Below, piece after piece: positions 35,059 to 44,130 of a stretch of DNA of 64,000 bases. Numbering within the stretch: position 1 is the first letter of the stretch; every line of letters starts with the position of its first letter. The notes under the pieces are model-generated. The model saw only the letters and a program-made list of their open reading frames with translations, was not told the DNA's origin and did no database searches. This DNA comes from Ruminococcus sp. (GTDB taxonomy: Bacteria > Bacillota > Clostridia > Oscillospirales > Ruminococcaceae). The DNA lies in the NCBI GenBank assembly GCA_021202895.1, contig JAJQCE010000015.1:161671-225670 (forward strand). The letters are read 5' to 3'. The translations under genes were made by a program, and so were the position numbers.

Positions 35059-35094
35059 TATACAAATGTATATGCTGAGGCTTGCATTTGTATA
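35059..35094 (+). repeat. 10-bp inverted repeat in a 5' leader
   Basis: TATACAAATG (35059-35068) and CATTTGTATA (35085-35094) enclose a 16-nt loop, just before the GAGGAGAGG ribosome site at about 35098. Confidence 0.6.
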
Positions 35095-35110
35095 AATGAG
35101 GAGAGGTATT

Positions 35111-35830
35111 ATGGACTTTTTTGGCAAGGAATCTGGCTTTAATCAGAAAAAGGTTGAGAAAAATATAATGGACGGGCTTTCTACAAATAGCCTGGATATG
35201 TCGCAGGGCGTGGAAAAGGCAGGACGAGGGTATTCCGACTTTGAGGTCAATCACGAGGAGGAAAAGGAGGAGAATCCTTACGCTGAGTATGCAGCGCAGC
35301 AGCCTAAGGAGTATCACCGTCCAAAGGATATGGTGAAGCTTGAGCGTTCGGGCAGGGGCTTTATCGGAGCAATTGTAGGCTCGCTTTTTGGCGCTGTAAT
35401 TTGGATTTTGATTGGAGTACTGGGGTATAATGCAGTGTTCGGAGGAGTAATTACCGCTTTTGGCGCAGTTATCGGCTACAAGCTTCCTGCAAGGGATTTG
35501 AGCGTCAAGGGCTGTGTGATTGCGATTTTGCTGATTGTAATTCTTACATATTTTGGAGTCAGAGCAAACTATGCGATTGAAATGTACAACGTCTTTATTG
35601 AGATTGACGACACGTCAGTTTCAGAGAGCTTTGAAGCTGAGGGACTGGACGTGGACGCTTCTATGCTGGAGATTTTCGCTGATACGGACAGCTATGTAAA
35701 CGCATATGACGAATTTGTCAGCGATGAGGACTATGCAGGCGGCTACACTACAAGCATGGTTTTGGCGTATGTATTTTCTGCAATTACAGCGATTGTAACT
35801 ATAGCGATTGTAAGAAGGGTTCAGCAGTAG
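35111..35830 (+). CDS. Membrane protein of unknown function
   Basis: 239 residues from the ATG at 35111 (GAGGAGAGG upstream). The first 80 residues are polar and soluble. Hydrophobic segments follow at about 83-130 (glycine-rich, probably two spans), 140-155 and near the C-terminus (about 212-235), with an acidic extracytoplasmic stretch between about 160 and 205. No family recognised. An HD-domain gene starts 3 nt after its stop, so the two are co-expressed. Confidence 0.75.
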   Translation: MDFFGKESGFNQKKVEKNIMDGLSTNSLDMSQGVEKAGRGYSDFEVNHEEEKEENPYAEYAAQQPKEYHRPKDMVKLERSGRGFIGAIVGSLFGAVIWILIGVLGYNAVFGGVITAFGAVIGYKLPARDLSVKGCVIAILLIVILTYFGVRANYAIEMYNVFIEIDDTSVSESFEAEGLDVDASMLEIFADTDSYVNAYDEFVSDEDYAGGYTTSMVLAYVFSAITAIVTIAIVRRVQQ

Positions 35831-35833
35831 CAT

Positions 35834-36334
35834 ATGGATAATCGGTTAGACGAGCTTTTTGTGAGTATGTTGAACTATTACAGCAACGACCCTAAACGGA
35901 TTCAGCATTTTGTAAAGGTAAACTGGTTTTGTAAGTTTATCGGCTTTTGCGAGGGCATGGACGAGCGTGAGCTTTGTCAGTTAGGGGCGGCGGCTTTGGT
36001 GCATGACATCGGCATTAAGAGTGCGGAGGAGAAATACGGCAAAGGCAACTGCGGAGGAAAGCTTCAGGAGCAGCTTGGCGTTGAGCCTGCAAGGAAAATG
36101 CTTGAGGAGCTTGGCTTTGATGCTCAGACGGTTGAACGGGTGTGCTTTTTGGTTTCGCATCATCACACCTATGACGGTATTGACAGCCTGGACTGGCAGA
36201 TACTTGTCGAAGTGGATTTTCTGGTAAACGCATACGAGGACGGTATGAGCGTTCAGGCGATAAGGAGCTTTCGCGACAAGGTTTTCAAGACAAAGACTGG
36301 TATTGAAATTTTAGAAACAATGTTTGAAAAGTAA
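35834..36334 (+). CDS. HD domain phosphohydrolase-like protein
   Basis: 166 residues. The metal-site motifs of the HD superfamily are visible: an early His (RIQHFVKV), HD in ALVHDIG, HH in LVSHHHTYD, and Asp in EVDFLVNAYED. It resembles small stand-alone HD phosphohydrolases acting on nucleotides; the substrate is unknown. Co-transcribed with the membrane protein upstream; a terminator follows. Confidence 0.85.
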   Translation: MDNRLDELFVSMLNYYSNDPKRIQHFVKVNWFCKFIGFCEGMDERELCQLGAAALVHDIGIKSAEEKYGKGNCGGKLQEQLGVEPARKMLEELGFDAQTVERVCFLVSHHHTYDGIDSLDWQILVEVDFLVNAYEDGMSVQAIRSFRDKVFKTKTGIEILETMFEK

Positions 36335-36341
36335 ACAAATG

Positions 36342-36383
36342 AAAAAGCGTGTATTCCCTTATTTTGGAGTACACGCTTTTTTT
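36342..36383. terminator. Bidirectional intrinsic terminator
   Basis: AAAAAGCGTGTA (36342-36353) pairs with TACACGCTTTTT (36370-36381). It serves the HD gene and the converging spermidine-synthase-like gene. Confidence 0.9.
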
Positions 36384-36446
36384 GATGTAAGTATTAGCTC
36401 TGCTCTGGCACTAGCTGCTGAAACCTTTTGCAAAAACGGAGAATCG

Positions 36447-38087
36447 TCATTCTATCAGACCTTTAATTCCCTCTTCCTTTAGAATCTCCTTGTAATCCTT
36501 AAGCTCATCGCTTATCAGGTCGTCTATCACCTGCATACCGAGAAGCTCAACAGGTGCGCAGTCGTCCGTCAGTACATCGCCGCTGCCCTCGCTTACTGTA
36601 AGCCGTGCGCTTATATCGCTCATCAAAGCCGCAAGCTGCTCGTCCTCACAATCTGCGATTGAGCTTTGAAGATTTTGAATCATAGAACTGTTTTGCGAGG
36701 CGAAAAGCTCACGGTTTGTAGTGGAGCTTACATCAATGGTGTAAACCTCGCTGAAAACGGAGGCTATGGTGGCGATAAGCCTGTCGTTCACGCTTCCCTC
36801 ACGATCAGATTTCATGTTCATATTTACCACCATGACGCCGTTTTCTTTCAGATGAGCCTTTACCGATGAGAAAAATTCCACGGTGGACATCTGAAACGGA
36901 ATGGTTATATCCTGATAGGCGTCCACCATAATAACGTCGTAGGTCTGTTCGCTTACATTCAGAAAGGCTCTGCCGTCATAGGTCGTAACCTTGACGCTTT
37001 CGGGCAGATCGAAATATTCTCTTGCAAGCTCTGTGATTTTTTCGTCAATCTCCACTCCCTCAACGTAAATGTTGTCAAAGTACTCTGTGCATTGTTTAGC
37101 GTATGTACCCGTTCCCATGCCGAGAATCAGAATATCACAGCCATCGCCGCCGCCGTCGGTCATCATAGGAGCCGCCATTGCATAGTCATAGTAAAGCCCC
37201 GAAAGTCCACCGCCCTTCATAGCGACCGACTGTACTCCGAACAAAACGTTTGTGGATAGAATGGTTTTCTGATCGGTTTCCTTTACCTGAAGATAGTTGT
37301 AAATTGATTCGCCCTCGTAGACCAGATTGGTTTCCCAGAACGCAAAGCCGGTAGTTGTGCCGAAAATACAGCAGAGCGCAAAGAGCACAATGCAGACTGC
37401 AGATTTTATTTTCTTTCGCTTGACGCTTGCAAAGTAGATGAGAGCAAGGACAAGCAGAATACCTGAAAAGATAAGAAAGGTAGCCGCAGTTCCGACTGTG
37501 GGAATGGAGATAAAGGTCGGTACAAATGTGCCGATTATGCTGCCGACTGTGTTAAAAGCTCCTAGTCTGCCTACAGTACTGCCGCTGTTGTCAAGACTTG
37601 AAACGGTGTATTTTACAAGCGACGGAGTTACAGTTCCCAGCAGAAAAAGCGGATAGACAAAGATAATCATACAGGCTAAAAAAGCAGCCCATATCAGAAA
37701 GTTAGTGCTGACTGTAAAGACAAGCAGAGCCGATATTCCTAGAATAACCAGCTTGCCGAAAATGGGAATTGCGGCAATCCATACAGCCGCTGTAAGAAGC
37801 CGTGAATAAAGCTTGTCAGGGTCGGGATTTTTGTCTGCGCTTGCTCCGCCGTAGATGTTTCCAAGAGCCATCGCTATCATGATAGTGCCGATTATTATCG
37901 TCCAGACTATCTGTGACGAGCTGAAATAGGGAGCAAGCAGACGGCTTGCGCCAAGCTCCACAGCCATGACGCTCATGCCCGAAAAAAATTCGGTGAGGTA
38001 TAGGTATATTTTATTTTTCAGTATGCCGTGAGAAGCCTGTTCAGGCTCAAGCTCAGCGGCAAGCGATTCTGTCAGTGCCGTTTCCAT
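36447..38087 (-). CDS. Fused membrane transporter-like/spermidine synthase-like protein
   Basis: 546 residues. The first 260 or so contain about seven hydrophobic segments with an MFS-like start (FFSGMSVMAVELGASRLLAP). The second half has a Rossmann methyltransferase-like fold of the SpeE type: the ILILGMGTGTY glycine loop, acidic residues in VEGVEIDEKI, and MVDAYQD. Such fusions are common in clostridia and their substrate is not established; polyamine synthesis should not be assumed. GGAGG lies 6 nt before the ATG. It has no operon partner here. Confidence 0.85.
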   Translation of the reverse strand: METALTESLAAELEPEQASHGILKNKIYLYLTEFFSGMSVMAVELGASRLLAPYFSSSQIVWTIIIGTIMIAMALGNIYGGASADKNPDPDKLYSRLLTAAVWIAAIPIFGKLVILGISALLVFTVSTNFLIWAAFLACMIIFVYPLFLLGTVTPSLVKYTVSSLDNSGSTVGRLGAFNTVGSIIGTFVPTFISIPTVGTAATFLIFSGILLVLALIYFASVKRKKIKSAVCIVLFALCCIFGTTTGFAFWETNLVYEGESIYNYLQVKETDQKTILSTNVLFGVQSVAMKGGGLSGLYYDYAMAAPMMTDGGGDGCDILILGMGTGTYAKQCTEYFDNIYVEGVEIDEKITELAREYFDLPESVKVTTYDGRAFLNVSEQTYDVIMVDAYQDITIPFQMSTVEFFSSVKAHLKENGVMVVNMNMKSDREGSVNDRLIATIASVFSEVYTIDVSSTTNRELFASQNSSMIQNLQSSIADCEDEQLAALMSDISARLTVSEGSGDVLTDDCAPVELLGMQVIDDLISDELKDYKEILKEEGIKGLIE

Positions 38088-38276
38088 AGGTTTCCTCCAA
38101 GGGTTAAAATTATTTTGCCGTTTTCTTTATCATACCACAAAAATAAGCTTAAGTCAAGCTTGAAGCGAACTTCAGAAATTGATAAAATTTTGAGAACAAA
38201 ATTCACAAAGGCTTGCACAAAAACGGCTTAAGTATAAATAACGTATCAATATTTTTCGCTGTCAATACTTAAGGGC

Positions 38277-38311
38277 AAAAATCAAGGACGGGCAAAAGCT
38301 GCTCGTCCTTT
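38277..38311 (-). terminator. Terminator after tRNA-Leu
   Basis: On the minus strand AAGGACG and CGTCCTT form a stem, followed by a GATTTTT tract. Confidence 0.75.
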
Positions 38312-38313
38312 CA

Positions 38314-38397
<84 letters not shown>

Positions 38398-38410
38398 AAG
38401 TGATAAATAT

Positions 38411-38439
38411 ATTGTAACACAGTTTTTTTTGTTTGTCAA
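38411..38439 (-). promoter_or_regulatory. Promoter of tRNA-Leu
   Basis: On the minus strand TTGACA (38439-38434), 17 nt, TACAAT (38416-38411), ending 14 nt before the tRNA. Confidence 0.82.
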
Positions 38440-38631
38440 GGGGTAGGAGAAAAATTTAATAAGAAATTTTGTTTAGTCCCTTGCAAAGCGCAAAAACTAG
38501 CGCCAAACAAAAGTAACCTTTACTCAAACCAAAGCAGGGGAGTTTGGGCTTGCTCAAGTCTTTGTTTTGACTTTTTACTCTGCTTGCAAGCCCTACGAGT
38601 TTGATATATAGGGTAAAAAGTTCAAATCAAA
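38440..38631. other. Gap between the tRNA promoter and the GH5 gene
   Basis: About 190 nt with inverted repeats (GGGCTTGC with GCAAGCCC; GTTTGAT with ATCAAAC) that may fold as the 3' end of the GH5 message. No gene or clear T-tract terminator seen. Confidence 0.4.
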
Positions 38632-39816
38632 CTACTCGTTCGTCCCGATTCCTGCGGCTTCGTTGATTGCGGTAATTATTTCCTCGTTTTGCCATTTAAG
38701 CTCCGAACGCAGGAATAAGCCGCCGTTGTCCCATATGTAGGTGGGCATACCGGCTTCGGTGCAGAGCTTTACAAAGGTTTCGCAGAAGAGTACTCTTGAA
38801 GCCTCGTCGTTTCCGTAGCAGGTGCCGTATTCGCCGATAATCACAGGAACCCCGTTGTCAACAAAGGCTTCCTTCATCTGCGTGACCTTCGATTCCATCA
38901 GCGAAATTTCATCGTCGCTGCCCCATTCGTACTGGTATGTTGTGGTGCAAAATTCCCAAGGGGTGTAGTAGTGAACGCTCACTATGCAGCGATTTGCAGG
39001 GTCTTCAGGCATCTGATACAGTGTGCTGCAGGTCTGCTCAATGTCCGTCCAGTAGCCTGCAATAAGCAGATGACGCTGAGGATTGTTTCCGCCTGAAGCA
39101 CGGACTAAATCTACAAAGGCTTGATTTAGATTGTTGAGCGTTTCATATGCGTCATTGGTTGAGAGGTCGTCAAAGCCTACCTCGTTCATCGATTCAAAAA
39201 TCAGCTTGTCGCCGTAGCTTTCAAAGCGGTCGCATATCTGCTGCCAGATTGTTTGGTACTTTTCAAGCACACCGTCATAGTCGGTTGAAGCGCTTCTTAT
39301 CCATGCGCCGAAGTCGGGATCTCCGCCGCCGTCATGGTGCAGGTTTATAATCACATATAAATCTAAGTCATAGGCATAGTCTACAATTTCCTGAACTCTG
39401 TCCATCCAGTCGGAGTCTATCGTGTAGTTTTCGTCAAGGTGATCTCTCCATGTAACAGGTATGCGCACGCTGTCAAAGCCCGATTCCTTTACAAATTCAA
39501 GCTGCTCCTTTGTGACGGTGGGATTTCCCCACAGCGTTTCGTCAACGTTTTCTGAATTTTCGTCTACGCTTCCATCGCCGTCACGGTCTGCGTTGCAGAC
39601 GTCAAGCGAGTTACCGAGATTGTAGCCAAGCTTCATTTCGCTTACCAGCTCCATAGAAGTGATGTCGCGCATTTCGCCAAGCTCGGAAGAGCTTTCAGAG
39701 CTGCTAGTTGTACTTTCGCTTTCGCTTTCCTCCGAATCACCGCAGGCAGTCAGCATTGTAAAGGTAAGTACCGCCGCCGAAAGCAAAGAAAATGCTCTGG
39801 TAAATTTTTTATTCAT
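38632..39816 (-). CDS. Glycoside hydrolase family 5 lipoprotein (endoglucanase-like)
   Basis: 394 residues from the ATG at 39816 (AAAGGG upstream). A lipobox ending LTAC fixes it to the outer membrane face, followed by a Ser/Glu-rich linker. The GH5 (beta/alpha)8 barrel begins GYNLGNSLDV; the acid/base is in ESMNEVGF and the nucleophile in VIIGEYGTC, with LHHDGGG and SVHYYTPWE supporting subfamily GH5 cellulase-type. Between NLGNSLDV and TLWGNP is an insertion with D-x-D-x-D-G spacing (DRDGDGSVDENSE), like a calcium loop. It probably cleaves beta-1,4-glucans near the cell; exact substrate unknown. Confidence 0.9.
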   Translation of the reverse strand: MNKKFTRAFSLLSAAVLTFTMLTACGDSEESESESTTSSSESSSELGEMRDITSMELVSEMKLGYNLGNSLDVCNADRDGDGSVDENSENVDETLWGNPTVTKEQLEFVKESGFDSVRIPVTWRDHLDENYTIDSDWMDRVQEIVDYAYDLDLYVIINLHHDGGGDPDFGAWIRSASTDYDGVLEKYQTIWQQICDRFESYGDKLIFESMNEVGFDDLSTNDAYETLNNLNQAFVDLVRASGGNNPQRHLLIAGYWTDIEQTCSTLYQMPEDPANRCIVSVHYYTPWEFCTTTYQYEWGSDDEISLMESKVTQMKEAFVDNGVPVIIGEYGTCYGNDEASRVLFCETFVKLCTEAGMPTYIWDNGGLFLRSELKWQNEEIITAINEAAGIGTNE

Positions 39817-39913
39817 ATGTATTAACCCTTTCTGAATTTTATTCAAGCTAAAAGCTGTCCATGACGATTGGCATATCATGTAACAATTTTAGAAGCTTTC
39901 TGTGAATCAAAGC

Positions 39914-40993
39914 TTAAGCTTTAAGCAGCTTTTCAAGCAGATTAAGCATAATATCCATCTGTTCATCTGTGCCAATTGTGATTCTTAAGCGGTTTGAGAT
40001 AATCGGCTTGTCCCAGTAGCGGACATAAACGCCGTTTGAGCGCAGGTATTCAAAAATTTCCTTTGCAGATTTGCTTTCATGCTGTACAAAGAGAAAGTTC
40101 GTTTTGCTCTCGGTAAGGCTGAAGCCTAACTCACGCAATCGTTTTGCAGTGCGCTCACGAGTGGAAATCACCCTTTCAAGCGTCTGTTTAAAGTAGGCGT
40201 CGTCGTTAATCGAAGCGATTCCTGTCTCAATCGCAACGCTGTCCAGCGGGTAGGAATTGTAGCTGTCCTTTACAGCGTCTAAAATCGCTGTAAGCTCGCT
40301 GTCGCCGATTGCCATGCCGATTCTCATTCCCGCCATCGCACGGGATTTTGAAAAGGTTTGCGTCACAAGCAGATTTTTGTAGCTCTTTGTCAGCGAAACC
40401 GCCGAGCAGCCGCCGAAATCTACATACGCTTCGTCAACTATCACTATGCAGTCGGAATTATGCTCCAAAACGTCGGTTATAAACTCCAGTCCTTGGCAAA
40501 TAGCGGTGGGAGCGTTTGGATTGGCTATTACCACGCCTCCGTTTTCAGGGTAAAAGTCCGCAGCGTTAATTGAAAAATCCTCGTTCATCGGCGTGGTTTT
40601 GTAGGGGATTTTGAGCAGCTGACACCATACTGGGTAAAACGAATAGGTGACGCTTGGAAAAAGTATCGGCTTGTCTGAATTAAAAAACGCTCTGAAGGCT
40701 GTCGCAAGCACATCGTCCGAGCCGTTGCCGATAAAGATATTCCTTTCGCTTAAGCTGACGTTATTAAGCTGAGAAAGCCGCTGTGCAGCCGCTTTTCTGA
40801 GATTAAGCGCATCCATTGACGGATAGAGCCTGAGCGAGCCTGCGTCAAAGCTTTTTATGCGCTTTAAAACCTCAGGCGAGGGAGGATAGGGCGATTCGTT
40901 TGCATTTAGCTTGATTATATCCTCGCTTTCAGGCTGTTCTCCCGCCGTATAGGGAGATATGTCGATAAAATTTCTTTTCCATGCCTTTTCCAT
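39914..40993 (-). CDS. hisC: Histidinol-phosphate aminotransferase
   Basis: 359 residues, fold type I PLP enzyme. NANESPYPPSP near residue 30, GNGSDDVL, IVDEAYVDFGG and the PLP lysine in TQTFSKSRAMAGMRIG mark HisC. It converts imidazole-acetol phosphate to histidinol phosphate. AAGGAG lies 8 nt before the ATG. It is downstream of the TatD-linked radical SAM gene by 22 nt, not in a his operon. Broader specificity for aromatic substrates is possible. Confidence 0.9.
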   Translation of the reverse strand: MEKAWKRNFIDISPYTAGEQPESEDIIKLNANESPYPPSPEVLKRIKSFDAGSLRLYPSMDALNLRKAAAQRLSQLNNVSLSERNIFIGNGSDDVLATAFRAFFNSDKPILFPSVTYSFYPVWCQLLKIPYKTTPMNEDFSINAADFYPENGGVVIANPNAPTAICQGLEFITDVLEHNSDCIVIVDEAYVDFGGCSAVSLTKSYKNLLVTQTFSKSRAMAGMRIGMAIGDSELTAILDAVKDSYNSYPLDSVAIETGIASINDDAYFKQTLERVISTRERTAKRLRELGFSLTESKTNFLFVQHESKSAKEIFEYLRSNGVYVRYWDKPIISNRLRITIGTDEQMDIMLNLLEKLLKA

Positions 40994-41015
40994 TCTAATT
41001 CTCCTTGCCGATAAG

Positions 41016-41624
41016 CTATGAAATATATTTGCGCACTCTGAGATGAATACCTATGCTGTCAGCAAGAGCTTCTGACTGCGCAATTTTTTCCTCGCCGATA
41101 ACGTCCACCACGGTAAAGGCGGTGTGAGGAACGTAATTTTTCACCTCTGAAGCAAACTTTAGCATAGCGTCAAAGCTTCCCTCAAGGCTCGGACGCGTGA
41201 CGGCGTTGTATTCAGCCTCTGTAGGAGCGTTCAGACTGATTGAAACGGTGTCGATAAGCCCCTCAAGGTCACCTGCCGTGCTTCGCTTGTTGATGAGGTC
41301 TGAAAGTCCGTTTGTGTTGAGCCTTATCGGCGTCTGACATTCGCTTCTTATAAATTTAGCGGTCTGCTTTAAAAGCTCAAGCTCGGTTGTCGGCTCGCCG
41401 TAGCCGCAGAAAATGATTTCCGAATAGTGTGAAAGTCTGCGCTGTGAAAGGTTCTGCTTAATCTCGTCAAGACTTGGCTGATGCTCAAGCCAGAGCGGAT
41501 CAGAGCCGTATGCGCCATCGTCGTTCTGACGAATACAAAAGGTGCAGGCGCAGGGGCATTTGTTGGTTATGTTAAGATACAAGCTGTCGCCTATTTCATA
41601 GGAAATTGTCATTGCCTTTTTCAT
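41016..41624 (-). CDS. TatD-linked radical SAM protein
   Basis: 202 residues. The cluster motif is CPCACTFC (C-x3-C-x2-C) near residues 23-30, in the block LYLNITNKCPCACTFC followed by IRQNDDG, characteristic of the radical SAM family usually coupled or fused to TatD-type hydrolases. IIFCGYGEPTTE is the GGE-like SAM motif and RLNTNGLSDL follows. No tatD gene is in the window. The reaction is unknown. It lies between a small membrane protein gene and hisC in one run of closely spaced genes. Confidence 0.83.
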   Translation of the reverse strand: MKKAMTISYEIGDSLYLNITNKCPCACTFCIRQNDDGAYGSDPLWLEHQPSLDEIKQNLSQRRLSHYSEIIFCGYGEPTTELELLKQTAKFIRSECQTPIRLNTNGLSDLINKRSTAGDLEGLIDTVSISLNAPTEAEYNAVTRPSLEGSFDAMLKFASEVKNYVPHTAFTVVDVIGEEKIAQSEALADSIGIHLRVRKYIS

Positions 41625-41633
41625 GATTTTCTC

Positions 41634-42134
41634 CTAACGTTTCTTAACCGCAAGTCTTACAATTCCCGCAATGCCGATTACGATAACGGCGGCAAGCGCA
41701 AGAATGAGCAGCTGCCATGCCGACTGCTGTGCCTCTATAAATTCAGAGTAGGTGCTTTCGCCTATTACCTTTTGCGTCCATGAGTCCTTGCCTAATGAGG
41801 TAAAGAGCATAGCTGATATAAGCTGAACGTTTAAAAGCAGAGCGAATGCGGACGCTCCTGTTACAATAGACTGGAAAAGCACACCGTAGCGTTCCTCTTT
41901 TTTAAACACTACAGCTCCCTGAATACAGTGAATTGCGCAGAGGACAAGCATGAGAAAATATGTGCCGAAAACGGCGATTCCCAGCTTTGACTCGTAATCC
42001 TCCTCGCCCAGTACATACAGCAGCACAAGCAGAGTCGCAGTAAATGCGAAATCCGCAAGCATTGCGAAAATGGCTAGGATACGGTTTGTCTTTTCAAGCT
42101 TTGAAACAGGCTTGGTTTTAATTTGCTTTGGCAT
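41634..42134 (-). CDS. Four-span membrane protein of unknown function
   Basis: 166 residues with hydrophobic segments at about 20-43, 51-73, 83-105 and 140-162, and charged ends (MPKQIKTKPVSKLEK, VKKR). The extracytoplasmic loop is near 110-135. No family recognised. It starts 3 nt after the CNNM stop and is followed by the radical SAM gene 9 nt on, so it belongs to that operon. Confidence 0.72.
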   Translation of the reverse strand: MPKQIKTKPVSKLEKTNRILAIFAMLADFAFTATLLVLLYVLGEEDYESKLGIAVFGTYFLMLVLCAIHCIQGAVVFKKEERYGVLFQSIVTGASAFALLLNVQLISAMLFTSLGKDSWTQKVIGESTYSEFIEAQQSAWQLLILALAAVIVIGIAGIVRLAVKKR

Positions 42135-42137
42135 ATT

Positions 42138-43403
42138 TTATTCTTCCTTTCCTTTTTCAGGTTCAATATATTCAATCGTCAGAGAATCTATTCTCCGTGG
42201 ATTTTCCATCTTGACAGTTACGCTGAACGGTTTGGCGTCTATAACCTCTCCATCGTCAGGGAAGCGGTCGATAAGCTCGGTTATCCAGCCTCCCATTGAA
42301 TTTGAGTCCGCTCTGATAAGCCTGCGTTCAAGCTGAGCCTTGTCGAGAAAGTCGCTGACGCTTGTTTCTCCCGACACAAGCCAGCGGTTTTGTGAAAGTG
42401 TGGCAAAGGAATCGTCCTCCTCGTCATGCTCGTCATAAATTTCCCCGACAAGCTCCTCAATTATATCCTCAAGCGTGCAGATTCCCGCCGTGCCGCCGTA
42501 CTGGTCAACGACAACCGCCATGTGAACCTTTTTCTTCTGCATAAGTCTTAAAACCTCAGACAGCGATTTGTTTTCGGAGATGTAAACGGGAGCGGTCATA
42601 ATTCCCTCGATTGAGACGCCGCCGTCAAGGTAGAGGTTGAAAAAGTCGGTCTGGTGAATGATTCCTATGATATCGTCTATGGTTTTGTCGTAAACAGGCA
42701 TCCTTGAAAAGCCGTTTTGCGAAAAGACGCTGCGGATTTTTTCGATGTCCGCACCAAGCTCCACGCCGACAATGTTCACTCTCGGAACAAGCACCTGCTC
42801 AATTTTGGTTTCGTCAAAATCGAGAGCCGAGCGCACAAGGTCGGATTCCTGTTCCTCTAGGACACCCTCCGTTTCAATTTCGTTGATGATGTGCTTAAGC
42901 TCCTCCTCCGTCACATACGGTCGCTCCGCCTTTTTCCCGACAAGCGCAGTCGCAGCCTTTCTTATCTGCGTGAAAATCCATATCAGCGGATTAAGTATAA
43001 ACACAGCCGCAGTCAGAGCCGCCGACATGAACATAGAAAAGCTCTCCGCATTTTCCTTTGCAAGGCATTTCGGCAGAATTTCACCAAAGATAAGCACCAG
43101 CACTGTGATGATTATCGTAGCGTAAGTAGCTCCGCTTGCCCCGAAGCGTGCGGTGCAGTAGACGGTGGTGATGGACGATGAGGAGAGGTTCACAACGTTG
43201 TTTACTATCAAAATCGCAGTGAGCGACTTGTCAAAGTCCTCCGTTATCCTAAGCGCAGAAGCGGCTCGCTTTCTCGTTCGCGGAGAGGAAGCGTTTTCAG
43301 ACATACTTTTGAGTCGTATGCGGTTTGCAGATGAAAAGGCGGTTTCTGTAGCCGAGCATATTGATGAGAGAATCAGCAGTATGCAGACAATCAAGATTTC
43401 CAT
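42138..43403 (-). CDS. CNNM/CorC-type transporter with CBS pair (second copy)
   Basis: 421 residues. Layout as for the copy at 7888-9252: a four-segment CNNM domain (ILLILSSICSATETAFSSAN is the classical start), a CBS pair (VLVPRVNIVGV, GFSRMPVYDKT), VVVDQYGGTAGICTLEDIIEE and a CorC/HlyC domain. The two copies share motifs but differ widely in the membrane part. The ATG at 43403 lies 15 nt from GGAGG; an in-frame ATT at 43412 lies 6 nt from it, so the start is uncertain. It heads the operon leading to hisC. Confidence 0.9.
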   Translation of the reverse strand: MEILIVCILLILSSICSATETAFSSANRIRLKSMSENASSPRTRKRAASALRITEDFDKSLTAILIVNNVVNLSSSSITTVYCTARFGASGATYATIIITVLVLIFGEILPKCLAKENAESFSMFMSAALTAAVFILNPLIWIFTQIRKAATALVGKKAERPYVTEEELKHIINEIETEGVLEEQESDLVRSALDFDETKIEQVLVPRVNIVGVELGADIEKIRSVFSQNGFSRMPVYDKTIDDIIGIIHQTDFFNLYLDGGVSIEGIMTAPVYISENKSLSEVLRLMQKKKVHMAVVVDQYGGTAGICTLEDIIEELVGEIYDEHDEEDDSFATLSQNRWLVSGETSVSDFLDKAQLERRLIRADSNSMGGWITELIDRFPDDGEVIDAKPFSVTVKMENPRRIDSLTIEYIEPEKGKEE

Positions 43404-43453
43404 TTTTAGAATTCATTACCTCCATTTAAGCAAATATTTTTTGTCATACTACT

Positions 43454-43482
43454 ATAATAACATATTTATCTGAAAAAATCAA
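43454..43482 (-). promoter_or_regulatory. Promoter of the CNNM-radical SAM-hisC operon
   Basis: On the minus strand TTGATT (43482-43477), 17 nt, TATTAT (43459-43454). Back to back with the gtrA promoter. Confidence 0.68.
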
Positions 43483-43490
43483 TATTACTC

Positions 43491-43519
43491 TTGCAATATT
43501 TTAAAAAATAGTGTATACT
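43491..43519 (+). promoter_or_regulatory. Promoter of the GtrA-like gene
   Basis: TTGCAA at 43491-43496, 17 nt, TATACT at 43514-43519. Confidence 0.72.
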
Positions 43520-43561
43520 TTAATATATAAGCAATTCAGATTCAGAAAGGGAAATAAAGCG

Positions 43562-44071
43562 ATGGGGGATTCGCAGCCGAAAAAGGCGGATATATTTGAC
43601 AGACTTATGACTAAGGGCTTTTTAAAGAAGCTTGAGCCGTTCTACAAGGCACACAAGGAGGTGCTTTTGTATCTCTTTTTCGGTGCGGCGACCACTGTAG
43701 TAAGCGTTATAGCCTTTGCAATACCTGTGCGGCTTATGAGTATTGAGGATATAAAGCTTTTCGGGCTGACTATAGATTTAGACACGCTGATTTCAAACGT
43801 TATATCGTGGATATGCGCAGTCACCTTTGCATATTTAACCAACAGAATGTGGGTTTTCGAGGGCAAGGCATGCGGTGCGGCGGCGGTGGCGAAAGAGTGC
43901 GTTTCGTTCTTTGCAGGCAGGCTTTTTACGCTGATTGTTGAAACGATTCTGCTCAATATTATGACGACCGCGGCTGGAATAGACGAGGTTATTTCAAAAA
44001 TAGTTGTGTCAATAGTTACCATAATACTTAATTACATTATAAGCAAGCTGTTTGTTTTCAAGGGAAAGTAA
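43562..44071 (+). CDS. GtrA-like membrane protein
   Basis: 169 residues from the ATG at 43562 (AAAGGGA about 10 nt upstream). Four hydrophobic segments and the typical start EVLLYLFFGAATTVVSVIAF, the FAYLTNRMWVF block and the ending NYIISKLFVFKGK identify the GtrA family. Members help move lipid-linked sugars across the membrane during surface polysaccharide glycosylation. No glycosyltransferase gene adjoins it, so its partner is elsewhere. Confidence 0.88.
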   Translation: MGDSQPKKADIFDRLMTKGFLKKLEPFYKAHKEVLLYLFFGAATTVVSVIAFAIPVRLMSIEDIKLFGLTIDLDTLISNVISWICAVTFAYLTNRMWVFEGKACGAAAVAKECVSFFAGRLFTLIVETILLNIMTTAAGIDEVISKIVVSIVTIILNYIISKLFVFKGK

Positions 44072-44130
44072 TAGAAAGCTTTCCATCTTTTAGGCACTGT
44101 TAAAAATACGATGGAAATTTATTTAGGGGC

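Noticed and set aside
44078..44121. Terminator after gtrA (TTTCCATC/GATGGAAA)
   Set aside because: The loop is long (about 22 nt) and the following T tract is poor, so it was mentioned only with the neighbouring promoter.
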